A stretch of DNA of 21,935 nucleotides from Clostridiales bacterium (GTDB lineage Bacteria; Bacillota; Clostridia; Lachnospirales; Cellulosilyticaceae), in NCBI GenBank assembly GCA_019418225.1, contig DYCF01000060.1:1-21935 (forward strand), in the 5' to 3' direction. Within the stretch, counting starts at the first letter, position 1; each line of letters starts with the position of its first letter. The position numbers were made by a program, and so were the translations under genes. Positions 6,413 to 11,769 of this stretch are shown in pieces. A model generated the notes under the pieces. It was given only the letters and a program-made list of their open reading frames with translations. It did not search any database and was not told the origin of the DNA.

Positions 6413-6625
6413 TTAAAGAAGTTGCTTTTCTAAACTAAATAGATCTCCAGCAGGTACACCAAATATATCAGCCATTTTACCTACTTCTGTAGATGTAAAG
6501 TCTTTAAGTCCTTGCTCTTTATGACAATAACTTGTTAGGCTTATTTCCATCTTGTCTGCCATATCTCCCTGACTGTACTCATTGTAAATTCTGTATGCCT
6601 TAATTCTTTTTAAATTAACTCCCAT
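6413..6625 (-). CDS. Cro-like XRE regulator, first gene of the leftward operon
   Basis: A 70-residue single-domain HTH protein (LKRIKAYRIYNEYSQGDMAD, then KMEISLTSYCHKEQGLKDFT). Being the first leftward gene, divergent from the repressor and directly behind the operator-bearing promoter, it is in the position of Cro. GGAGG lies 6 nt before ATG 6625. It probably binds the TCCTCT/AGAGGA operators and shuts down repressor or early transcription; which operators each regulator prefers cannot be told from sequence. Confidence 0.8.
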   Translation of the reverse strand: MGVNLKRIKAYRIYNEYSQGDMADKMEISLTSYCHKEQGLKDFTSTEVGKMADIFGVPAGDLFSLEKQLL

Positions 6626-6644
6626 GCTATCCTCCTTTATCTTT

Positions 6645-6659
6645 TACCCTATCAGAGGA
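6645..6659. promoter_or_regulatory. Operator O1 (degenerate)
   Basis: TACCCTATCAGAGGA matches the 15-bp palindrome TCCTCTAATAGAGGA at 11 of 15 positions; the right half-site AGAGGA is intact. It lies about 20 nt before the Cro-like start codon, centred 29 bp from O2. Confidence 0.5.
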
Positions 6660-6673
6660 AATATATATTATAT

Positions 6674-6688
6674 TCCTCTAACAGATGA
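6674..6688. promoter_or_regulatory. Operator O2
   Basis: TCCTCTAACAGATGA keeps the left half-site TCCTCT and the 6-3-6 layout, with a degenerate right half. It lies just downstream of the expected start of the leftward transcript, centred 33 bp from O3. Confidence 0.6.
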
Positions 6689-6699
6689 AGTATGATTAA

Positions 6700-6728
6700 A
6701 TAATAATCCTCTAATAGAGGAATGTCAA
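6700..6728 (-). promoter_or_regulatory. Leftward early promoter (PR-like)
   Basis: On the minus strand, a perfect -35 TTGACA (6728-6723) and a -10 TATTAT (6705-6700) are separated by exactly 17 bp, the spacer being operator O3. It drives the Cro-like gene and, through close spacing, probably the whole early operon. Expected start near 6693. Confidence 0.75.
6707..6721. promoter_or_regulatory. Operator O3 (perfect palindrome)
   Basis: TCCTCT-AAT-AGAGGA is a perfect 6-3-6 inverted repeat. It fills nearly the entire spacer of the leftward promoter, so a bound dimer would exclude RNA polymerase. It is the strongest candidate site for the phage repressor. Confidence 0.75.
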
Positions 6729-6790
6729 TATTTTTTTAAAAATAATTATCATATTTTTTAAAATCAAACATATAATAGTTAAATTTAACG

Positions 6791-6820
6791 TTGTATATCT
6801 AATATCAAACATAGTATAAT
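6791..6820 (+). promoter_or_regulatory. Repressor promoter, possibly giving a leaderless mRNA
   Basis: TTGTAT (6791-6796), 18 bp, TATAAT (6815-6820). The consensus -10 ends only 4 nt before the ATG at 6825, so the transcript would start at or next to that ATG. A second TATAAT lies at 6771-6776, and the two are in a repeated context (TCAAACATA before each). No strong -35 matches the upstream one. Confidence 0.55.
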
Positions 6821-6834
6821 TATCATGGTGATAA
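6820..6834. promoter_or_regulatory. 15-bp palindrome on the repressor start codon
   Basis: TTATCA-TGG-TGATAA is a perfect 6-3-6 inverted repeat covering the -10 edge and start codon of the repressor gene. A lone half-site TTATCA occurs at 6746-6751. It has the same geometry as the TCCTCT operators but different half-sites, so it could be an autoregulatory or Cro-type operator. Confidence 0.5.
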
Positions 6835-7220
6835 AATTGAAAAATAAAAGTGAATTTGCAAATAGGTTAATGCAAAGAAGAAAAGAAATCGGATTATCTA
6901 GAACTGAATTAGGAGAAAATATAGGATTTTCTTGTCAACAAGCAAACAAAAACATTTATAATTATGAGAACTCAATAAGAGAACCAGAGTATGCAACTTT
7001 AGTTAAGATAGCTGAAGTATTACAATGTTCAACTGATTATCTTCTTGGAGCAACAGATAATCCAAATAAGTTTTTAGGTACTATAAATGGTTCTAAATAT
7101 GAAATTGAAATGAAAGACGATGCAAAAAATAAACCATATGACAAAGAACAATTTGAAGACCTAATACGTCAAATTGAACAAATGCGTTCTAAAATTGATA
7201 GACTTATGGAAGAAAAATAG
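6825..7220 (+). CDS. Phage repressor (CI-like), XRE family, no protease domain
   Basis: 131 residues. An XRE HTH spans about 10-75 (FANRLMQRRKEIGLSRTELG, then a variable turn GFSCQQANKNIYNYENSIRE and LVKIAEVLQCSTDYLLGATD). Residues 80-100 are a small strand region and 105-131 a coiled-coil helix (FEDLIRQIEQMRSKIDRLME) likely to dimerise it. There is no S24/LexA-like catalytic domain, so RecA-driven self-cleavage is not expected. Start: ATG 6825 has no ribosome binding site and may be read leaderless; alternatively GGTGA at 6827-6831 could serve a TTG at 6837. It is divergent from the Cro-like gene and ends in its own terminator. Confidence 0.85.
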   Translation: MVIKLKNKSEFANRLMQRRKEIGLSRTELGENIGFSCQQANKNIYNYENSIREPEYATLVKIAEVLQCSTDYLLGATDNPNKFLGTINGSKYEIEMKDDAKNKPYDKEQFEDLIRQIEQMRSKIDRLMEEK

Positions 7221-7247
7221 AGCCTTAATTAATGCTCTATTTTTTTT
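7217..7247 (+). terminator. Terminator after the repressor
   Basis: ATAGAGC (7217-7223) pairs with GCTCTAT (7234-7240) around a 10-nt loop and is followed by a run of seven further T. The stem includes the repressor stop codon. Confidence 0.88.
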
Positions 7248-7352
7248 ATGTATAAACTTGACAAATGTAATGTAAGTATACTTGCAGTCTTGAATTACTA
7301 AAAATTCTAAATTAAAATTTAAAAAACAATAATTTAAAAACTTTAAACTATG

Positions 7353-7381
7353 TTGAAATAAGTTTTAAAGATTGTTATAAT
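7353..7381 (+). promoter_or_regulatory. Promoter of the integrase transcript
   Basis: TTGAAA (7353-7358), 17 bp, TATAAT (7376-7381): close to the sigma-A consensus. Expected start near 7388, just before the LexA-like box. The rest of the 208-nt gap from 7221 shows only the repressor terminator and a 10-bp palindrome, AAGTATACTT, at 7274-7283. Confidence 0.75.
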
Positions 7382-7393
7382 TTACTTATCAAT

Positions 7394-7407
7394 CGAATAT
7401 ATGTTCG
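7394..7407. promoter_or_regulatory. LexA (DinR)-like SOS box
   Basis: CGAATATATGTTCG differs from the Gram-positive LexA consensus CGAACRNRYGTTYG at one base (T for C at position 5). It lies at about +6 to +20 of the predicted transcript, where LexA would block transcription. Confidence 0.6.
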
Positions 7408-7428
7408 ATAAATCAGGGGTGATTTAGT

Positions 7429-7590
7429 TTGGATTTATCAGGAATTATTACTTGTATTAAAGATGGTAAAGTTATTTATACTGGAAAGGATTGTGAATAT
7501 GGCTACTGCAAAACAAATAGAAAAAGGAAAATGGAGAATAGACGTTTACAAAAATGGAATGAGAAGAACATTCAGAGGGAAAAGCTCTAG
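7429..7590 (+). CDS. 53-residue ORF overlapping the integrase start in another frame
   Basis: TTG 7429 lies 6 nt after AGGGGTGA, a near-perfect ribosome binding site that serves no other start. The frame reads MDLSGIITCIKDGKVIYTGK, then DCEYGYC and a very basic tail (KTNRKRKMENRRLQKW), and stops at 7590. It overlaps the integrase by 92 nt in a different frame. A small basic protein translated just ahead of the integrase is a plausible directionality factor (excisionase), but no family match is recognised. The first 24 residues look like real protein; the overlapped half could be shadow. Confidence 0.5.
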   Translation: MDLSGIITCIKDGKVIYTGKDCEYGYCKTNRKRKMENRRLQKWNEKNIQREKL

Positions 7591-8605
7591 AGCTGTAGAA
7601 AAAATGGCAAGAGAATGGCTTAATGATATAGAAGAATATGGGAAAGAATTAAGGAAAGATAAAGTTAAATTACATTCATTAATGTTAGAACATCTTCTAG
7701 TAAATGTAAAAGATTCAGTTAGTTTAGGAACATTTGAAAGATATATGAGTATATATAATACACACTTCAAAGATAGTCTATTCGGAGATATGGATATAAA
7801 AAACATAACTCAGGTACAAACACAGAAATTTCTTAATGACAAGAAAAACCTTAGCCCAAAAAGCATTAACTTGATAATTATACTTCTTAATAATACGTTT
7901 AAACACGCTATAGCAAATAATCTTATACGAAACAATGTAATGAATGATGTTAAAATACCAAAAAGCACATATAAAGAAAAAAAAATAGAGGTATTTACTA
8001 GAGATGAGCAAAAGCTATACTTAGAAGCTTCTTCAAATAGCTTTTATAATTTATTGTTTATAACCGCACTAAGCACAGGGATGCGAGTCGGTGAAATAAC
8101 TGCTCTAAAATGGAAAAATATAGACTTAAACAAAAATATTATACACGTAACTAATTCTACTAGATTGGTAATGAAGTATGATGAAGACGGAAATATGATT
8201 GAGAATGAACTTGTTACTGGTGATACAAAAACAAAATCAGGAAGAAGAGATATACCAATCAGTATATCATTAAGTAAATCTTTAAAAAAACACAAATTAT
8301 CTACAGGATCAAATGATAAAGATTATGTTTTTAAAAATACAAAAGGCGAGCAAATAAAATATGATAGTATAGCTAAAGCTCATAAGCTAATATGTAAAAA
8401 AGCAGGCATACGAATAGTAACATTTCATTGTTTAAGACATACATTTGCTACTAGAGCAATTGAAAGTGGAATTGACTATAAGACTGTTTCTGAAATACTA
8501 GGTCATTCTAAGCCAAGTACAACTATTAATCTATACGTACACAGCACAAACGATAGTAAACGTGAAGCTGCTGAATTAATAAGTGAATTAATAAGCACCC
8601 TCTAA
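7499..8605 (+). CDS. int: Phage tyrosine integrase
   Basis: A 368-residue site-specific recombinase that inserts and helps excise the phage at the neighbouring tRNA-Thr. Order: N-terminal arm-site-binding domain (~8-45, KGKWRIDVYKNGMRRTFRGK), SAM-like core-binding domain (~55-150), catalytic domain (~165-360). Catalytic residues are all visible: Arg196 (STGMRVGE), Lys246 (TKTKSGRR), His310 and Arg313 (HCLRHT), His336 (LGHS) and the Tyr346 nucleophile (LYVH). The longest frame starts at 7463, but GGAAAGGA 8 nt before ATG 7499 and the start of homology (MATAKQIEKGKW) fix 7499. The gene points at its attachment site and ends in a terminator. Confidence 0.95.
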   Translation: MATAKQIEKGKWRIDVYKNGMRRTFRGKSSRAVEKMAREWLNDIEEYGKELRKDKVKLHSLMLEHLLVNVKDSVSLGTFERYMSIYNTHFKDSLFGDMDIKNITQVQTQKFLNDKKNLSPKSINLIIILLNNTFKHAIANNLIRNNVMNDVKIPKSTYKEKKIEVFTRDEQKLYLEASSNSFYNLLFITALSTGMRVGEITALKWKNIDLNKNIIHVTNSTRLVMKYDEDGNMIENELVTGDTKTKSGRRDIPISISLSKSLKKHKLSTGSNDKDYVFKNTKGEQIKYDSIAKAHKLICKKAGIRIVTFHCLRHTFATRAIESGIDYKTVSEILGHSKPSTTINLYVHSTNDSKREAAELISELISTL

Positions 8606-8623
8606 AAAGAGGATGCTTTTTTT
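8593..8623 (+). terminator. Integrase terminator
   Basis: AAGCACCCTCT (8593-8603) pairs with AGAGGATGCTT (8608-8618) with one mismatch and a 4-nt loop, followed by a T run to 8623. It includes the integrase stop codon. Confidence 0.88.
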
Positions 8624-8630
8624 ATACGAC

Positions 8631-8652
8631 TACGTCAATATTACGTCAATAT
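8631..8652. repeat. Perfect 11-bp tandem repeat next to the attachment site
   Basis: TACGTCAATAT occurs twice with no gap (8631-8641, 8642-8652), between the integrase terminator and the tRNA. Position and tandem arrangement fit arm-type binding sites for the integrase N-terminal domain, or excisionase sites. Confidence 0.6.
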
Positions 8653-8694
8653 GAATTTTATTAACATAGGCCTATATATCATAAGCCTTGATAA

Positions 8695-8725
8695 AGCTGG
8701 AAGCGGGACTCGAACCCGCGACTTG
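8695..8725. other. Prophage attachment site (tRNA 3' end)
   Basis: The integrase gene, its arm-like repeats and the 3' half of tRNA-Thr lie in the standard order for integration into a tRNA 3' end. The crossover core should be within the T-arm and acceptor 3' strand (about 8695-8725). The partner site lies beyond the left edge, so the exact core cannot be set. Confidence 0.6.
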
Positions 8726-8767
8726 CTCATTACGAATGAGCTACTCTACCAACTGAGTTATGCCAGC
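8695..8767 (-). tRNA. tRNA-Thr (anticodon CGT)
   Basis: A 73-nt gene, CCA not encoded. Cloverleaf on the minus strand: acceptor GCTGGCA, D-arm ACTC-AGTTGGTA-GAGT, anticodon arm GCTCA-TTCGTAA-TGAGC (anticodon CGT, reading ACG), T-arm GCGGG-TTCGAGT-CCCGC, acceptor 3' strand TTCCAGC and discriminator T. All stems pair except acceptor pair 6-67, which is C-U. A TGCCAGC 3' strand would pair fully. The 3' half is the prophage attachment site, so the mismatch may have been brought in by the phage. Confidence 0.93.
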
Positions 8768-8779
8768 ACTACGCTTGTT

Positions 8780-8808
8780 ATTATAAAGGTATTGTCCTTT
8801 TTTTTCAA
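8780..8808 (-). promoter_or_regulatory. tRNA-Thr promoter
   Basis: On the minus strand, TTGAAA (8808-8803), 17 bp, TATAAT (8785-8780), ending 12 nt before the tRNA 5' end. Confidence 0.8.
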
Positions 8809-8898
8809 GCCTTTTATGTAAATTTATATAATTTTAACAATAATTCAATTTATTTTATTGATATTTTTTTAGCTTGTTTCATATATATAGTTCATAAA

Positions 8899-8914
8899 AT
8901 GATATATATATCAT
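8899..8914. promoter_or_regulatory. 16-bp perfect palindrome before the Amidase_6 gene
   Basis: ATGATATATATATCAT lies 18 nt upstream of the GTG start. It could be an operator or only an AT-rich coincidence. No consensus promoter is seen beside it. Confidence 0.35.
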
Positions 8915-8932
8915 TAGAAAGGTTGTGTAACT

Positions 8933-9430
8933 GTGGCCAATTATATGCTGAATTATAACCGCGATAAGGCGTTGGCTTATGCTGAAAAATGGGCACTTAA
9001 ACGTAATCCTGCTTATGGAAGCTTTAATGGTATAGGTGGGGATTGTACCAACTTTATCTCTCAGTGCATTTATGCTGGCTGTGGCATTATGAATTATAAA
9101 CCAGACTACGGTTGGTATTATATTAGCATGTATAACCGCGCACCTGCTTGGACAGGGGTAGATTTTTTATATAGATTCTTAACTACTAATAAAGGAGCTG
9201 GCCCCTTTGCTTCTGTTTCTGATGTGCAAAATATTATACCAGGCGATATCATCCAGCTTGGTGATGCTGCTAATCGTTTTTATCATAGCCTCTTTGTTCT
9301 TTCCGTGGGTGATTACAGCTATGATCAAATCCTTATTGCCACCCACTCTGTAGATGTCTATGGCAAAGCGCTCTCTGCTTATGACTTTGCCCAGGCACGA
9401 TTTCTTCATATAGAAGGTGCCAGAAAGTAA
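8933..9430 (+). CDS. Amidase_6 domain protein, cytoplasmic form
   Basis: 165 residues, nearly all one putative amidase domain of the Amidase_6 family (papain/NlpC-like cysteine hydrolase fold). The catalytic Cys38 lies in GGDCTNFISQ and the His118 in YHSLFV, with the usual PGDIIQL strand between. There is no signal peptide or membrane segment, unlike the relative at 19576-20742, so it either acts inside the cell or leaves by another route. The GTG start at 8933 follows AAAGG by 10 nt. The natural substrate is unknown; peptidoglycan or peptide amide bonds are the usual suggestion. Confidence 0.85.
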   Translation: MANYMLNYNRDKALAYAEKWALKRNPAYGSFNGIGGDCTNFISQCIYAGCGIMNYKPDYGWYYISMYNRAPAWTGVDFLYRFLTTNKGAGPFASVSDVQNIIPGDIIQLGDAANRFYHSLFVLSVGDYSYDQILIATHSVDVYGKALSAYDFAQARFLHIEGARK

Positions 9431-9444
9431 TTTTGTTAAAATAC

Positions 9445-9494
9445 ATAAATTCCAGTTTACTGTCCTATGTACTGGCATCTAAACTGGAATTTAT
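9445..9494. terminator. Bidirectional terminator-like 15-bp inverted repeat
   Basis: ATAAATTCCAGTTTA (9445-9459) pairs perfectly with 9480-9494 around a 20-nt loop, between two convergent genes. The stem ends are AT-rich, but there is no long T run. Confidence 0.6.
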
Positions 9495-9503
9495 AGATTA
9501 TAA

Positions 9504-9989
9504 TTATACTTCACAAATAGGCATATATAAATCTTCTATGGATACTCCACTTGAAATCATCCTGCCTGGCGATACAATATGAAACATTGGATATCTTTCT
9601 TCTTTCCCTTCACCGTTAACATAGAGTTCAAACCGCTTACTGACACTTATCCAATCAATTAATTCTTGTCTCGTTTTCAGCCAATCTTCTGCTTTATCAA
9701 TATCTGCATCTAAGCAAGAGGCTACTGCAAAAAGGCCTGACGGTAAATCACAAATTTTAAAACCCCCACAATCTTTTACATCTGCATACGCTGGCAAAGC
9801 ATAAAACCATTCTCTTACACCTCGTCGTTCATTGTACCACATAAAATCACGTGGATATAATTCGCCTTTCAATGAAGCATGATATTTACTAAACCAATTA
9901 TTAAATGCTTCAAATTCTTTCTCTGTCTGAAGTGGACCTGAATATACTGCTTTCATTTTTGGTATCTCAATAATCCTAACTTTTATCAA
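9504..9989 (-). CDS. GyrI-like small-molecule-binding domain protein
   Basis: 161 residues, a stand-alone GyrI-like (AraC effector-binding) domain: N-terminal RIIEIPKMKAVYSGPLQTEK, central PSGLFAVASC strand, C-terminal EDLYMPICEV. The 'x-x-LY-P-I' ending is characteristic. In AraC proteins this fold binds effectors; free-standing forms include gyrase inhibitors and hydrolase-like proteins. The start is TTG 9989, after GGGGTGA; no ATG is available. A related domain is fused to an AraC HTH at 11770-12630, three genes away. Ligand unknown. Confidence 0.78.
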   Translation of the reverse strand: MIKVRIIEIPKMKAVYSGPLQTEKEFEAFNNWFSKYHASLKGELYPRDFMWYNERRGVREWFYALPAYADVKDCGGFKICDLPSGLFAVASCLDADIDKAEDWLKTRQELIDWISVSKRFELYVNGEGKEERYPMFHIVSPGRMISSGVSIEDLYMPICEV

Positions 9990-10008
9990 AATATCACCCC
10001 ATTTAGAA

Positions 10009-10344
10009 TTAACTTGCTATCCTAGCTTTTTTTCTTGATAGAACCTTATCACATATTTTATTTGTAGCCCAGATTGCAATGATTCCCACTAAAGATACAA
10101 TTAAATATGCCCAGTAACAATCATGCAGCACCTTATCTCCCTTACTTAACCAATTAATAAGTTTCTCTATAGAAAAATAACCTAATCCTATAGCTCCTGG
10201 TACCAATAAGATCACGTGACATAATGAAACAACTAAACAGATACAGCCATATACAATCCCATATTTCTTAAACACCGTGATAATATAGAGATTTTTAATA
10301 AACCCTCTCCTACTGTCACTAAACTCTAATTCCTCATCCTCCAT
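10009..10344 (-). CDS. Small two-span membrane protein
   Basis: 111 residues. Acidic N-terminus (MEDEELEFSDSRR), a first hydrophobic stretch at ~30-58 (YGCICLVVSLCHVILLVPGA, perhaps a hairpin or one long span) and a second at ~78-95 (YWAYLIVSLVGIIAIWATNK), then a basic tail. The positive-inside rule puts the tail in the cytoplasm. No family is recognised. GGAGGGGAG 3-6 nt before ATG 10344 supports the start. It stands 19 nt upstream of the GyrI-like gene and probably shares its transcript. Confidence 0.7.
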   Translation of the reverse strand: MEDEELEFSDSRRGFIKNLYIITVFKKYGIVYGCICLVVSLCHVILLVPGAIGLGYFSIEKLINWLSKGDKVLHDCYWAYLIVSLVGIIAIWATNKICDKVLSRKKARIAS

Positions 10345-10410
10345 ATGCTCCCCTCCTTAAGTATAATTCTATATTTTTTAATCAATTCAGGCAACTTATT
10401 TTTTACTTAT

Positions 10411-10440
10411 AAAAAAAGCCACTACACCTTGCTAGCGACT
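10411..10440 (-). terminator. Terminator after the C45-type gene
   Basis: On the minus strand AGTCGCTA pairs with TAGTGGCT (two G-U pairs) around an 8-nt loop and runs into seven T. It would end the transcript of the gene at 10577-11680. Confidence 0.7.
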
Positions 10441-10488
10441 CTTATAAAATGATTTCACAGGACCAAAAACTATGCATAACTAAAATTT

Positions 10489-10522
10489 ATAAATGTGAAA
10501 TCTATATAAATGTGAAATCTAT
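10489..10522. repeat. 17-bp perfect tandem repeat
   Basis: ATAAATGTGAAATCTAT occurs twice in a row (10489-10505, 10506-10522). An inverted copy of its core, GATTTCACA, is at 10451-10459, so the region can fold. It lies in the 3' region of the C45-type gene. Confidence 0.75.
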
Positions 10523-10576
10523 ATCACGCTTAATCTAGCACGATAAATCACATGTTCACAAATTACCAAGCCGTAG

Positions 10577-11680
10577 CTAGATGGTCGTTAATTCAAAAAA
10601 TGCCTCATCTGCTCTTTCTTTTACAATTAGCTTATCTTCTGTTCTATCTTTTAATGACGCAGTCACTGTATATTCTTCCCAACCATTTTCTTCTTGTCCA
10701 AACCAACAAATATTAAAGCTACGTGCTACAGGCTCCATAATGACTGACTTGATTGTACCAAAAAAGTCAGCATAATAAAAAGCACTCATACCTTCTGGAT
10801 ACTTTTTAAGCAAGAAAGACCTTATGTCTGTTTCTTTTAAAAGCGAATGACTTTGTGTAAATTTTTCAAGCTGTTTGTAACGTACCACTGAATTTTGCAT
10901 AGCCATGGGTTCTTCTTTTTGGAAAGATGGAATCACAATGTGATTTGTGCCATATAAATACTTCTTGTGCGTTTCTGGTCCAATCTCCTCATAAACTGAT
11001 TGGCCATTCATTGTTTCGAATAATACCCCTCTTCCACTGGCATCTGCTAAATATAAATTGATATTGAAGGCTATTGGCATCTCTAACGCTAATTTTAAAG
11101 CTTCCTCTACATCTTTGCAGTTTTCCAAGAGACTACGAATAACCGCCCAAAATTGAAGCCCTTTTATAGCTGCCCCCCTCATTTCTGGCATATTTCCCAC
11201 CGGTAAACCGCAAGATGACATAGCGACTGCAAGGCCACATTCATTAATACCTTCGCATCTACCAAATGTTGAAACAGTGCCTGAAATATGTGCATACTGC
11301 CCCTTAGGTATAGTGCGGCAGATTGCAAGGTCTTCTTCTTCCAAACTAAATTCATAATTTCTGGCAAGCCTCGTATGTCCATCTGCCATTTGCTCCCCTA
11401 ATACAATAAGCCCAGAGCATCTTGGCACTAAGTAAGTCATCCAAGTATAACCAATATCCCTTATTTGCATTCCTGATTCCTCTTTATAACCTTCTAACTC
11501 TTCACGAATCCCCGGACAATACGTATCATATAGTTTTAGGGCCTCTTCTAGTTTCTCCTCTGTGAAAAATTCAGGTGCAGGCATATAAAAGCCCTTTGTA
11601 CTTTCCTTCTGTGCTAGTTGCTTTCCTATTTCATAATGCGTCCCTTTTACCTCATAATAATTTACTTTTTGTGTTGTCAT
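10577..11680 (-). CDS. C45 family acyltransferase/peptidase-like protein (AAT-like)
   Basis: 367 residues, related to acyl-CoA:6-aminopenicillanic acid acyltransferase and bile-salt-hydrolase-like Ntn hydrolases (peptidase family C45). The N-terminus has YYEVKGTHYEIGKQLAQKES, the family's EIG opening. The nucleophile candidate is Cys88 in PRCSGLIVLG, followed by ARNYEFSLEE (family D/N-Y/F motif), GINECGLAVAMSSCGLP and an FNINLYLADASG region. In the AAT itself the precursor is cleaved before this Cys; whether this one is processed is unknown. No signal peptide. ATG 11680 follows AAGGAAA. The AraC-GyrI gene lies 89 nt upstream in the same direction, so it may control it. Confidence 0.85.
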   Translation of the reverse strand: MTTQKVNYYEVKGTHYEIGKQLAQKESTKGFYMPAPEFFTEEKLEEALKLYDTYCPGIREELEGYKEESGMQIRDIGYTWMTYLVPRCSGLIVLGEQMADGHTRLARNYEFSLEEEDLAICRTIPKGQYAHISGTVSTFGRCEGINECGLAVAMSSCGLPVGNMPEMRGAAIKGLQFWAVIRSLLENCKDVEEALKLALEMPIAFNINLYLADASGRGVLFETMNGQSVYEEIGPETHKKYLYGTNHIVIPSFQKEEPMAMQNSVVRYKQLEKFTQSHSLLKETDIRSFLLKKYPEGMSAFYYADFFGTIKSVIMEPVARSFNICWFGQEENGWEEYTVTASLKDRTEDKLIVKERADEAFFELTTI

Positions 11681-11769
11681 AGAATATTTCCTTCTTTCTT
11701 ATCTTTTGGTTACATTCTATCGCACACCTTTTATTTATTCCTGTCATTCCTTGCTTAGATTTGACAGAT

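Noticed and set aside
6645..6721. Short CRISPR-like repeat array
   Set aside because: Repeats are 15-bp palindromes at irregular 29-33 bp spacing in a divergent promoter region and no cas genes are present; operators explain them.
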